A DNA stretch of 64,000 nucleotides from Argopecten irradians (lineage: Eukaryota; Mollusca; Bivalvia; Pectinida; Pectinidae): NCBI RefSeq assembly GCF_041381155.1, contig NC_091134.1, positions 61,372,902 to 61,436,901 on the forward strand, given 5' to 3'. The notes below the pieces were generated by a model that searched no databases, was not told where the DNA came from, and saw only the letters and a list, made by a program, of their open reading frames with translations. Made by a program: the position numbers and the translations under genes. Of this stretch, positions 44,111 to 56,600 are shown piece by piece (the stretch's first letter is position 1; the number at the start of each line of letters is the position of its first letter).

Positions 44111-47100
44111 TAATTATTATCAAGTAGTATTATTGCAAGAAACCTTTTGGGATGATATGTTTATTAATCAGATAAGTCACTTGTGGCAAGGCAAGATTAT
44201 TTATAATAATAGTAATAACCAAAGAAAAGGTGTTGCTATTCTGATATCTAATAATTTGAAAGATGGTATAATTGATTTTGATGGTTATGATGGCAGAGTT
44301 TTAAGGGTTAAGATTAAAATAGATGATATTGAATGGAATATTGTTAATATATATGCACCTAATATTGTGAGTGACAAAAAGTTATTTTTTGATACATTAA
44401 AAAATTGGCTTGTACCTTATTCGGACAACCTGATTACAGGGGGTGATTTTAATACTACTCTTTCTGACCTTGACCGTACTGGCATTACTGTACATCAGGT
44501 AAATACAAGTGTAGCGGCATTGAAAAGTCTTATGTTCACATGTGGTGTGTATGATGTTTGGAGAAATAGAAATAAAAATTGTGCTGTTTTTTTCGCGCAA
44601 GATGGTCAGTAATGGTAATTTATCACAAAGTCGCATTGATTATTTTTTGGTTTCAAATACACTTATTCCTTTATTCAGAATATTTACTATAACGATACTG
44701 CATTCAGTGATCATTGCTTTGTTGTAATGAGAATTGATTGTAATTGTGGTAGTAAGGGAAAAGGCATTTAGATTTTTAATAACTGTTTTCTGTTAGATGA
44801 TTATTTTAATACTAAGATTAGGTCTATAATTGAATCTGCCAAGACGTGTCCTCTATACATGAGTGAGCCTAAGGTTTGGTGGGATAATTTGAAGTATAAA
44901 ATAAAGAGATTTTCTCAAGTATATGGTAAGGACCGAAGTAAACAAAAGATGTGTGAATTTTATAGGATCCAGAATAGATTACAGAGTTTTTCCTGTGATA
45001 TAGCCAATGGGAAATTATTTGATTGTAATAAGTATGATGAGTTAAAACAGAGTTTAGAAAAAATTGAAAAAGAAAAGTGTAATGGGGCCGTTTTGAGGTC
45101 AAAAGCGAAATGGGCAGTAGATGGTGATAAAAATACTAATTATTTTTTAAAATTGGAGAAGTATAGGCAGAACTCTAATGCCATAAATTGTCTACATGAT
45201 AAAGATGGAAATGTTTTAACGTCATCTGAAGAGATGTCTCATGAAATATTTAGTTTTTATAATCAATTGTATAATTGTATTGAAACAGATGAATGTGATA
45301 TTGAAAATGTTTTAACTTTTATTGACAAAAAGGTATCTAATGATGACAGAATCAAGTGCGATTCGCCTGTAACTGTTGATGAAATACACAAAGTTTTGTT
45401 TTCTATGTCTAAGTCTAAAAGTCCAGGCTTAGATGGTCTGACTGTTGAATTTTATTGCCATTTTTTTGATGATTTAAAATATATTTTTCCTCATATTGTG
45501 CAAAGTATCTGGGAAGATAAAGAATTGACAAGAAGTATGAAACAAGGGGTAATTAATCTGGTTTAAAAAAAGAGAGGTGATAAAACTTTGTTGAAAAATT
45601 GGAGGCCTATTAGCCTTTTAAACGTAGATTATAAAATTTTAGCCCGGGTTATGTCAGACCGGCTTAAGTCTGTTTTGCCTTCTATTATTTCTGATTTTCA
45701 GTCTTGCTGTGTGATTGGGCGTGATATCGCGGATACTATTTTTTGTGTGCGTGATATTATTGATCTTACTACACAGGAAGATCGTGAGGGGTATATTTTA
45801 AAAATTGATCAAGAAAAGGCCTTTGATCGTGTAAGTCATTCATATTTGTTCAAAATTTTGGAAAAATTTGGTTTTGGTGGAAATTTTGTTGACTGGATTA
45901 AGATATTTTACACCAATATTTCTAGTTCTGTAAAATACAATGGCAATCTTACCAAATTTATATCCGTTCGGAACTCAGTACGGCAGGGCTGTCCAATTTC
46001 TGCGATGTTATATGTTTTGGCGGCAGAACCTTTGGGAAATATGATTTTGAAATCTCCAGATGTTAATGGTATCATGGTTCCTAATACAAATTTTGAATCT
46101 AAAGTGTATCAACACGCGGACGATACTACTTTGACACTTGGAAATAAAATGTGTATTGAACATGTTTTCAAATTATTGGAAACTTATAGTAAGGGATCTG
46201 GTGCCAAAATAAATAAAGATAAGTCAGAAATTCTATGTGTTGGCCAAGGTAATATTTCGCCAAATGAGCTTGATAAGTTTCGTATAAAATTATGCGAAAA
46301 TGTTATTTGTGTTCTTGGTGTGTATGTTGGTATAGATTTACGTTTATGCAACGAAAAGAATTGGGATAATAAAGTTGCTAATATTAGAAATATTTTGAAA
46401 ATGTGGTCCCAGAGACAGTTAACTATACAAGGGAGAGCTATTGTAATTAATTCATTGTTGATGTCTAGATGTTGGTATTGTCTAACGTCACATACAATAC
46501 CTCTTGCAGCTATTACTGAAATTAAGAAACTATGTATTGATTTTTTGTGGCATAAAAGTGCGCATTTGGTCGCTTATGATACTATTATTGGCAAAAGAAA
46601 AGATGGTGGTTTGAATATACCTGATATTGAATTAAAACTTAAAGCGTTTAGATTAAAATTTCTTTTAAGGTGGTTAGATACTTCTTGCAGAGCAGTCTGG
46701 AAATGTACGTGTCAGTATTTTTTTTAAAAAGTTCTGAATTTATGTCTCGATTTTGAGGTTATTTATTGTAAGTTTCCTAATAAGTATCTTAGATCTTTAC
46801 CCATTGTTTATCACGAAATGTTAAAGGCTTGGTATATCTTTCAGTCTGTTAATGATGTGTTTTATAATGAGAACACCTTTTTTGTGTATGAACAGCCGTT
46901 GTTTTTCAACCCAATATTTTTGAACAATGACAAACCTATTTTTATTGAATGTTTCGCTAAAGCTGGTATAGTTAAGGTTAAGCATTTGACTTTAGAAGTT
47001 GTATCTAAGTTCCTTCACTCAAATGCAATACTTGATGTTATTAGGGATAGTAATCCTGATATTTCTAGTGATATGATTTTAAATTATTATAAAATTATCA

Positions 47101-47921
47101 TGGACTCGATTCCTGCTAAATATAAAGATGTTATTTTGAGCAATGAACATACCAATATAAGAACTGACTGTAGACCTTTCGTTAAATATATGGATGGTAA
47201 TGGGACTACTGTACAGCTCTATCCAAAAACTACCAAAGATATATATGGGTGTTTTATTCGCCGATTTTTCAGAAGACCAAAATCAACTGAATATTGGTCA
47301 AATGTTTTTAATAGCATGAGTCTACCACAAGTCTTTGCAATAATGTATTTGCCATTTTTACCATGTGATATTGTTGATGTTCACTATCGTATTGTTCATA
47401 ATACTATATTTACCATGGAAAAGTTGAAGAAAATTGGCACTGTTAATAATGATCAATGTCTAGTTTGTAAAACTGATTCAGAAACTTTACAGCATTTGTT
47501 TCTGGATTGTTCAGAACTTTCCGAGTTTTTAGCTTATATCCAAACATTAACAAAGAAACTTTTTTCAAAGGCTGATCAGAATTACTTATCGGATATTTCT
47601 CTAGGAAGTCTTGTATTTCTGGGTTTCACAAGAAAGATCAAATTTACTAATCCGTATTTCATTAACTTCTTTTTTGGAGTAGTTCGTTTCTGCATATTTA
47701 AAAGACGCAATTTAGTAGTTAGTGATATGTCAAAATTGAATTTGAAAACTTTCTTTAAGTATACAATTAGAAAATACTTTGATTATGTTAGACATTATTA
47801 TCAAACGGCAAAGAAATATCAGTTATTCAAAAAGTATATTGCTGTAGATAATACATTGTTAAAAGGTGGTGATATTTCTTTAAACTCTAATGATTTGAGT
47901 TCCTTTGTTTTAGATATCTAG
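44111..47921 (+). pseudogene. LINE ORF2, copy 3, broken
   Basis: Endonuclease (from YQVVLLQETFWDD), RT and C-terminal knuckle are all recognisable, but the frame is broken about five times. Breaks include a frameshift in a T run near 44590, a second shift near 44670, a TAG at about 44769, a TAA at 45564-45566 and a frameshift in the T/A runs near 46720. The HADD active site survives. The last open part (46818-47921) is almost identical to copy 1. Confidence 0.92.
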
Positions 47922-48135
47922 TCAACACTGTTGTACTCATTGTCTTTGTATTATTTTTTCAAATGAAAAGAAATTGAATGTATGCGTTATAAAGTCTGTG
48001 ATATATTGATTTCAAATGTTTATATTAAATGAAATGTGAGGAGCCTTCGGGGCCCCAACCCCGGGGGTCCTATTTGCTGGGAACATTAAAAGATTATTTT
48101 TAAAGAAAAAGATTATTTTTAAAGATAAAAAAAAA
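44111..48135 (+). mobile_element. tRNA-targeted LINE, copy 3 (5'-truncated, subfamily B)
   Basis: Starts inside the ORF2 endonuclease region (equivalent to 53794 of copy 4) and runs to the poly(A) against A21 of tRNA-Val(TAC). It is closest to copy 4 in its 5' two thirds. The 3' tail has a duplicated AAGATTATTTTTAAAGA unit before the A run, a sign of slippage while reverse transcription started. Independent of the other insertions, with its own 36-bp duplication. Confidence 0.93.
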
Positions 48136-48187
48136 ATCACGTCTGCTTTACACGCAGAAGGTCGCGAGTTCGAACCTCGCCGAAACC
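48136..48187 (+). pseudogene. tRNA-Val(TAC), 3' part, after LINE copy 3
   Basis: Nucleotides 21-72. The first 36 are the target duplication. The A box is missing. Confidence 0.95.
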
Positions 48188-48612
48188 TCCTTGTATTTTT
48201 TGTATGCATTTAAACTTCACTTTTTAAAATGTAACTTTAAGTTGAATACATTTGTTTTTGCACTATTAATTTTGTTTCACCATGTTTTTTATATAGCATT
48301 AACCAAATGCACTTTGAAATAATTGATGAAATATATATGTAATAATAGCATAATTAAATGTGAGAATATCAATTTTGCTTTACAAACACGTTACTTGAAC
48401 CGACCGATAATTATATTTTCCAAACTAAAGAAGCCATCCCTTCCCATATATGAATTTTATATCGTTAAGTAACATCACACATTCTATCATTTCAGCAATA
48501 GTGATAGATGAACTAAATCGGTTTTCAAAGATACATGAAATAAGCATATTTTTGTCAACAAATATCAACATTATAAAGCGTAAGACAATATTTGAAGAAT
48601 ACGTAGCATATC
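48188..48612 (+). other. TAC-to-CAC array spacer, unit 4
   Basis: AT-rich spacer as in the other units. No gene seen. Confidence 0.8.
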
Positions 48613-48685
48613 GGTTTCGTGGTGTAGCGGTTATCACGTCTGCTTCACACGCAGAAGGTCGCGAGTTCGAACCTCGCCGAAACCT
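48613..48685 (+). tRNA. tRNA-Val(CAC), unit 4
   Basis: Canonical CAC gene with both promoter boxes, T discriminator and T-run terminator. Confidence 0.95.
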
Positions 48686-50083
48686 CTTTTATTTTTACAT
48701 AAGAACAAGACATTTTATTTTATTTTCATATTAAGGCCTTAATACCAAGTTGATAGGATATCCGCGTTTATTAGCTTCAAATTACAAAATCAACGTTGTT
48801 TCTCTCTCTCTCTCTTAATTGATAACCGTATAAGGTGTTAATGTCGATAAGAAAACTCGTCCACATCAGCAGGAATTCGTATTTATACTATCCTTGTATT
48901 GCCAGGAATTAAGAAAACAACAACAATATTTTAAAGCAAGGCTATATGATATCACAATTTTATAAGAGTGTGCAAAATAGGCAAAACTACATTAGTAACA
49001 TCAAATTTAAGATTTTCAAAATGAGTAGCACAATGTATATGTTTGTAATACATAAATGATCCTTGGTTCTATTCTATTCGAGGATAAGAACAGAGCGGAT
49101 AGGACCAGACGGAACGATATCGACACGGTACATGCTGCATTCATTCCCAACACGCCATGAATAAAAATCAAAGTTTGACACTGCCAAACAAGAATGATAT
49201 TCTTCAACAAACCGTCTTCTAGACAGTAGCTTGCTTGAAATAGATTTTTATAAAGAATTTGTTGTGTAAATTAAATGTTGATTTGACATTACGGCGTCCA
49301 TCAGGGAGCTGTTTTGACTCTACTTATTATCTAATATTAAAATTGACAATAAATTTAATCATTGATTAAGGTTTTTCCTACCATGGCAATAACATGTCAA
49401 TGAATGTTATTGCTTATCTTCTTGGTTTCATCTGTTATTTTTATTACTTTATATTGCGCCAATAGCCAGCGTTATAATGTATTTTAATGAGTTTTGGGGC
49501 AGAGTGCAACTGCGTAAGCAGAAATCAACTACATCGATGTCCGAGATATGCAGGTTGGTAAAGAAGACTGCAGCAAAGCTTATTGGTCGATATAATTATC
49601 TCACCGGTACATCCTATGTTGTCATTTGGCAGAATAGGTCAGACTTGCTTACTATTTCCCTTGCTGTGCATTTTGCTGCTGTTTTATCAACAATTGTTGA
49701 CGATAGGGCTTGAGTGAATTAAAAACCAAACCGCTGTTCATTTGGTTATACAACAATGTATTGCTGAATCTGGACTTGATTGAGAAGACAACTTTTTACT
49801 CCATCAGAGAATCTGCTTTTTTTCTTCATTCCCCTCTCGAGAAATGTCCCTATCAAAATCAATTTTAGCTCATATCTGCTATTAAATTAAAATGGTTAGT
49901 TTGTATATGTGTCGTTTAACGTTTTCGTGTTTTCCCGTTTTGTTTCTTAATAAATCATTCATATCTATACTTGATCATATATAATACAAAATGTTTTATG
50001 TCGATATGAAATATTGATGCAGACGGGATAGCATAAAATGGAGTAACTTACAAGGCGTCTATTTGCTCTACTGATGGTAACGA
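48686..50083 (+). other. CAC-to-AAC array spacer, unit 5
   Basis: CT run at 48800-48815 and the 78-codon frame at 49477-49713. Nothing else recognisable. It is part of the only uninterrupted unit. Confidence 0.8.
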
Positions 50084-50156
50084 GGTTCCGTGGTGTAGTG
50101 GTTATCACGTCTGCTTAACACGCAGAAGGTCACGAGTTTGAAACTCGTCGGAACCT
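50084..50156 (+). tRNA. tRNA-Val(AAC), unit 5
   Basis: Complete AAC gene, but with the T-loop TTTGAAA as in unit 1, so C56 is T and the B box is weakened. T discriminator. The terminator T run is interrupted (AATTAATTTTATTG), with TTTT still present. Confidence 0.92.
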
Positions 50157-50342
50157 GCAATTAATTTTATTGCATTTAATTAAATTATTTTCTCTATTCT
50201 TCGTCAAAAAAACCAATGCAAATTCAAACTTTCTTTCAAAACAGAATAAAATTCAAATATTTTTCTTTTCCAGTTAAAAAACTCCTAGGGAAAAGAATGT
50301 GAAACAAATACAATTGATATCTGGGCAATGCATTAAGAAATC

Positions 50343-50415
50343 GGTTTCGTGTTGTAGTGGTTATCACGTCTGCTTTACACGCAGAAGGTCGCGAGTTCGA
50401 ACCTCGCCGAAACCT
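50343..50415 (+). tRNA. tRNA-Val(TAC), unit 5
   Basis: Complete TAC gene with one A-box change, G10 to T (TGTTGTAGTGG). This also breaks the 10-25 pair of the D stem, so activity is doubtful. Anticodon, T arm and acceptor are normal. Confidence 0.92.
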
Positions 50416-50839
50416 CCTTGTATTTTTTGTATGCATTTAAACTTCACTTTTTAAAATGTAACTTTAAGTTGAATACATTTGTTTTTGCACTATTAATTTT
50501 GTTTCACCATGTTTTTTATATAGCATTAACCAAATGCACTTTGAAATAATTGATGAAATATATATGTAATAATAGCATAATTAAATGTGAGAATATCAAT
50601 TTTGCTTTACAAACACGTTACTTGAACCGACCGATAATTATATTTTCCAAACTAAAGAAGCCATCCCTTCCCATATATGAATTTTATATCGTTAAGTAAC
50701 ATCACACATTCTATCATTTCAGCAATAGTGATAGATGAACTAAATCGGTTTTCAAAGATACATGAAATAAGCATATTTTTGTCAACAAATATCAACATGA
50801 TAAAGCGTAAGACAATATTTGAAGAATACGTAGCATATC
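50416..50839 (+). other. TAC-to-CAC array spacer, unit 5
   Basis: AT-rich spacer, no gene seen. It is a reference for the empty site of the foldback element (CCCTTCCCATAT near 50665). Confidence 0.8.
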
Positions 50840-50912
50840 GGTTTCGTGGTGTAGCGGTTATCACGTCTGCTTCACACGCAGAAGGTCGCGAGTTCGAACC
50901 TCGCCGAAACCT
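50840..50912 (+). tRNA. tRNA-Val(CAC), unit 5
   Basis: Canonical CAC gene, fifth intact copy. No CAC gene in the window is interrupted. Confidence 0.95.
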
Positions 50913-52200
50913 CTTTTATTTTTACATAAGAACAAGACATTTTATTTCATTTTCATATTATGGCCTTAATACCAAGTTGATAGGATATCCGCGTTTATTA
51001 GCTTCAAATTACAAAATCAACGTTATTTCTCTCTCTCTCTCTCTCTTAATTGATAACCGTATAAGGTGTTAATGTCGATAAGGAAACTCGTCCACATCAG
51101 CAGGAATTCGTATGTATACTATCCTTGTATTGCCAGGAATTAAGAAAACAACAACAATATTTTAAAGCAAGGCTATATGATATCACAATTTTATAAGAGT
51201 GTGCAAAATAGGCAAAACTACATTAGTAACATCAAATTTAAGATTTTCAAAATGAGTAGCACAATGTATATGTTTGTAATACATAAATGATCCTTGGTTC
51301 TATTCTATTCGAGGATAAGAACAGAGCGAATAGGACCAGACGGAACGATATCGACACGGTACATGCTGCATTCATTCCCAACACGCCATGAATAAAAGTC
51401 AAAGTATGACACTGCCAAATCAAGAATGATATTCTTCAACAAACCGTCTTCTAGACAGCAGCTTGCTTGAAATAGATTTTTATAAAGAATTTGTTGTGTA
51501 AATTAAATGTTGATTTGACATTACGGGGTCCATCAGGGAGCTGTTTTGACTCTACTTATTATCTAATATTAAAATTGACAATAAATTTAATCATTGATTA
51601 AGGTTTTTCCTACCATGGCAATAACATGTCAATGAATGTTATTGCTTATCTTCTTGGTTTCATCTGTTATTTTTATTACTTTATATTGCGCCAATAGCAA
51701 GCGTTATAATGTATTTTAATGAGTTTTGGGGCAGAGTGCAACTGCGTAAGCAGAAATCAACTACATCGATGTCCGAGATATGCAGGTTGGTAAAGAAGAC
51801 TGCAGCAAAGCTTATTGGTCGATATAATTATCTCACCGGTACATCCTATGTTGTCATTTGGCAGAATAGGTCAGACTTGCTTACTATTTCCCTTGCTGTG
51901 CATTTTGCTGCTGTTTTATCAACAATTGTTGACGATAGGGCTTGAGTGAATTAAAAACCAAACCGCTGTTCATTTGGTTATACAACAATGTATTGCTGAA
52001 TCTGGACTTGATTGAGAAGACAACTTTTTACTCCATCAGAGAATCTGCTTTTTTTCTTCATTCCCCTCTCGAGAAATGTCCCTATCAAAATCAATTTTAG
52101 CTCATATCTGCTATTAAATTAAAATGGTTAGTTTGTATATGTGTCGTTTAACGTTTTCGTGTTTTCCCGTTTTGTTTCTTAATAAATCATTCATATCTAT
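50913..52200 (+). other. CAC-to-AAC array spacer, unit 6, cut by LINE copy 4
   Basis: CT run at 51027-51046 and the 78-codon frame at 51709-51945, then array sequence up to 52200, where LINE copy 4 begins. By comparison with unit 2 (16430 against 16546) the break is 116 bp upstream of where the AAC gene would start. That gene is not seen in the window. Confidence 0.8.
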
Positions 52201-52412
52201 TGACTTCCGGTTTTGATTTTGGAGTGAATGGACGTTTGTCTATGAGCGGATATCAAATCAATTAACATCGGTGGTAAGATAGGGTCTATGACCCTAATTT
52301 TGTGACATTTTATCGTTTTCATCATTTCCAGTGTGATCACACTTTGATTATGTGATTTTTTCTCGGAATTTCCGTTATTTTTGTGACTACTTGGCCGGTA
52401 TTTGCCGGAGAG

Positions 52413-53687
52413 ATGGCGGCCCCGGGCCCCTCTCAGACCAAGAGACGCTATACTAAGACAATACTGTAGATGTTATTGACAACAAGTCCTTAAAGGCTTA
52501 CAAGGTGATCGATGTTATATCTGAACTTTGTGGTGAGGGCGCTGTTTTTGCCTGTGTCCCTAAATCAGGGAATTTGTTTGAGGTGACCCTTGAGGGGCGT
52601 GCGGGTATCAACCTATTATTGGATGGTATTTTGATAGACGGCAGGAGATATGAGTGTAACGATGCTACACAGAAGTTTACACTGGTCAGTTTTATGCATT
52701 TGCCTTCATATATTGATGATGAGGAAATAAAACATAAACTTGAAAACCTTGGTGTTGAACTACTTTCCCCCATAAAACGTCGTTTCTACAAAGGAACCAA
52801 CGTCGCGGACGGTACCCGATATGCGCGAGTAAAACTTCCCCCAACCCTGAAGTCTCTACCATACACCATGAAATTCGGAAATGAGTACCATCGTGTAATC
52901 CATGACAATCAATTGAAGGTGTGCTCTCTTTGTTATTCTGATGAACATTTATTCAAAGACTGCCCTCAGTTTGTTTGTTTCACCTGTGGTGGCCAGGGGC
53001 ATTTCCGCAGAGCTTGTAAAACTCAACCGTGTGTTCGCTGCGGAGAGGTCAGGTACGCGTGTGATTGTGCGCGAGCAGTCAGGCATATCGATATACTCTG
53101 TGACCAATGTGGCAGGTATGATTGCTTGTGTTTTGACCCGGGGCCAACCAGAGTGACACATATTCTGTTATTGGTAGTGTTCATACTAGCGATGATATGT
53201 CTGTCGATGGTAAGTCTGCTGGTGAGAAGGAGGATGGTGGAGATGATGTTGATGAAGAGGAGGTGGATGGTGGTGGTGGTGATGATGATGATGATCAGGA
53301 TGAGTTTGGTGAAGACAATGGTGAGAGTATACTTACTTTGGAGGAACTGTCGGTAGGTGATACCGAGAGCTCTGCGATTCAGGGTAATGTGTCGTGGAGT
53401 GAGGATGTTAGTGATGGCGCTGAATCAGTTAACGGTGCGTGTGCCGGAGCTACGTTCGATCATTCTCCCACGTATGGGGATGTGTTTCCTTTAAATGCCA
53501 GTGAACAGTCTCCAGGGGGAAATTCTGGGATAAGGGGGAGAAAGAGGAGGAGGTGGACGAAGTCGTGATTAGAGAAAAGCAGGAGTTAGGGAAAGAACAC
53601 AATATTCTTAAAAGTAAAGTAGGGAAGTCTGGTGTAAGGAAACACAGAAAGAAGAAGTCTAAAAAAGTTAAAAGTGTTTCGAAATGA
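52413..53687 (+). pseudogene. LINE ORF1, copy 4, frameshifted
   Basis: ATGGCGGCC start as in copy 1. The main open part (52505 onward) carries the RRM-like region and the two CCHC knuckles (CSLCYSDEHLFKDC, CFTCGGQGHFRRAC), close to copy 1 in protein but less so in DNA. There are about three frameshifts: near 52456 (one base lost), near 53150, and near 53540. The acidic linker and Lys-rich tail are still readable. The stop TGA overlaps the ORF2 ATG (ATGA). Confidence 0.9.
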
Positions 53688-56600
53688 TCTCTGCGTTTTT
53701 GTTTTCTCTTCTAATGTTTACTTGTGTATCATTAAATGTGAACGGATTAAGAGATGTTGGTAAAATTAGAAATTTGTTTGAATATTGTCATTGTAATTAT
53801 TATCAAGTAGTATTATTGCAAGAAACCTTTTGGGATGATATGTTTATTAATCAGATAAGTCACTTGTGGCAAGGCAAGATTATTTATAATAATAGTAATA
53901 ACCAAAGAAAAGGTGTTGCTATTCTGATATCTAATAATTTGAAAGATGGTATAATTGATTTTGATGGTTATGATGGCAGAGTTTTAAGGGTTAAGATTAA
54001 AATAGATGATATTGAATGGAATATTGTTAATATATATGCACCTAATATTGTGAGTGACAAAAAGTTATTTTTTGATACATTAAAAAATTGGCTTGTACCT
54101 TATTCGGACAACCTGATTACAGGGGGTGATTTTAATACTACTCTTTCTGACCTTGACCGTACTGGCATTACTGTACATCAGGTAAATACAAGTGTAGCGG
54201 CATTGAAAAGTCTTATGTTCACATGTGGTGTGTATGATGTTTGGAGAAATAGAAATAAAAATTGTGCTGTTTTTTCGCGCAAGATGGTCAGTAATGGTAA
54301 TTTATCACAAAGTCGCATTGATTATTTTTTGGTTTCAAATACACTTATTCCTTATATTCAGAATATTTACTATAACGATACTGCATTCAGTGATCATTGC
54401 TTTGTTGTAATGAGAATTGATTGTAATTGTGGTAGTAAGGGAAAAGGCATTTGGATTTTTAATAACTGTTTTCTGTTAGATGATTATTTTAATACTAAGA
54501 TTAGGTCTATAATTGAATCTGCCAAGACGTGTCCTCTATACATGAGTGAGCCTAAGGTTTGGTGGGATAATTTGAAGTATAAAATAAAGAGATTTTCTCA
54601 AGTATATGGTAAGGACCGAAGTAAACAAAAGATGTGTGAATTTTATAGGATCCAGAATAGATTACAGAGTTTTTCCTGTGATATAGCCAATGGGAAATTA
54701 TTTGATTGTAATAAGTATGATGAGTTAAAACAGAGTTTAGAAAAAATTGAAAAAGAAAAGTGTAATGGGGCCGTTTTGAGGTCAAAAGCGAAATGGGCAG
54801 TAGATGGTGATAAAAATACTAATTATTTTTTAAAATTGGAGAAGTATAGGCAGAACTCTAATGCCATAAATTGTCTACATGATAAAGATGGAAATGTTTT
54901 AATGTCATCTGAAGAGATGTCTCATGAAACATTTAGTTTTCATAATCAATTGTATAATTGTATTGAAACAGATGAATGTGATATTGAAAATATTTTATAT
55001 TTTATTGACAAAAAGGTATCTTATGATGACAGAATGAAGTCCGATTCGCCTGTAACTGTTGATGAAATACACAAAGCTTTGTTTTCTATGTCTAAGTCTA
55101 AAAGTCCAGGCTTAGATGGTCTGACTGTTGAATTTTATTGCCATTTTTTTGATGATTTAAAATATATTTTTCCTCATATTGTGCAAAGTATCTGGGAAGA
55201 TAAAGAATTGACAAGAAGTATGAAACAAGGGGTAATTAATCTGGTTTATAAAAAGAGAGGTGATAAAACTTTGTTGAAAAATTGGAGGCCTGTTAGCCTT
55301 TTAAACGTAGATTATAAAATTTTAGCCCGGGTTATGTCAGAGCGGCTTAAGTCTGTTTTACCTTCTATTATTTCTGATTTTCAGTCTTGCTGTGTGGTTG
55401 GGCGTGATATCGCGGATACTATTTTTTGTGTGCGTGATATTATTGATCTTACTACACAGGAAGATCGTGAGGGGTATATTTTAAAAATTGATCAAGAAAA
55501 GGCCTTTGATCGTGTAAGTCATTCATATTTGTTCAAAATTTTGGAAAAATTTGGTTTTGGTGGAAATTTTGTTGACTGGATTAAGATATTTTACACCAAT
55601 ATTTCTAGTTCTGTAAAATATAATGGCAATCTTACCAAATTTATATCCATTCGGAACTCGGTACGGCAGGGCTGTCCAATTTCTGCGATGTTATATGTTT
55701 TGGCGGCAGAACCTTTGGGAAATATGATTTTGAAATATCCAGATGTTAATGGTATCATGGTTCCTAATACAAATTTTGAATCTAAAGTGTATCAACATGC
55801 GAACGATACTACTTTGACACTTGGAAATAAAATGTGTATTGAACATGTTTTCAAATTATTGGAAACTTATAGTAAGGGATCTGGTGCCAAAATAAATAAA
55901 GATAAGTCAGAAATTCTATGTGTTGGCCAAGGTAATATTTCCCAAAATGAGCTTGATAAGTTTCGTATAAAATTATGCGAAAAGGTTATTTGTGTCCTTG
56001 GTGTGTATGTTGGTATAGATTTACGTTTATGCAACGAAAAGAATTGGGATAATAAAGTTGCTAATATTAGAAATATTTTGAAAATGTGGTCCCAGAGACA
56101 GTTAACTATACAAGGGAGAGCTATTGTAATTAATTCATTGTTGATGTCTAGATGTTGGTATTGTCTAACGTCACATACGATACCTCTTGCAGCTATTACT
56201 GAAATTAAAAATTTATGTATTGATTTTTTGTGGCATAAAAGTGCGCATTTGGTCGCTTATGATACTATTAATGGCAAAAGAAAAGATGGTGGTTTGAATA
56301 TACCTGATATTGAATTAAAACTTAAAGCGTTTAGATTAAAATTTCTTTTAAGGTGGTTAGATACTTCTTGCAGAGCAGTCTGGAAATGTACGGGTCAGTA
56401 TTTTTTTAACAAAGTTCTGAATTTAAGTCTCGATTTTGAGGTTATTTATTGTAAGTTTCCTAATAAGTATCTTAGATCTTTACCCATTGTTTATCACGAA
56501 ATGTTAAAGGCTTGGTATATCTTTCAGTCTGTTCATGATGTGTTTTATAATGAGGACACTTTTTTGTGTATGAACAGCCGTTGTTTTTCAACCCAATATT

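Larger units (their letters stand above)
1..52200 (+). repeat. Tandem tRNA-Val array (six units, interrupted)
   Basis: The same order recurs across the region: spacer with a 78-codon frame, tRNA-Val(AAC), short spacer, tRNA-Val(TAC), ~425 bp spacer, tRNA-Val(CAC), CT microsatellite, spacer. The uninterrupted period is 2227 bp, measured from the CAC gene at 48613 to the CAC gene at 50840. Units are nearly identical, differing by scattered substitutions, small indels and CT-run length. Foreign DNA interrupts units 1-4 and 6: tyrosine-recombinase elements, LINEs and a foldback element. Near identity plus shared insertions in neighbouring units shows recent growth by unequal exchange or segmental duplication. 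The array may continue on the left of the window. Confidence 0.93.
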
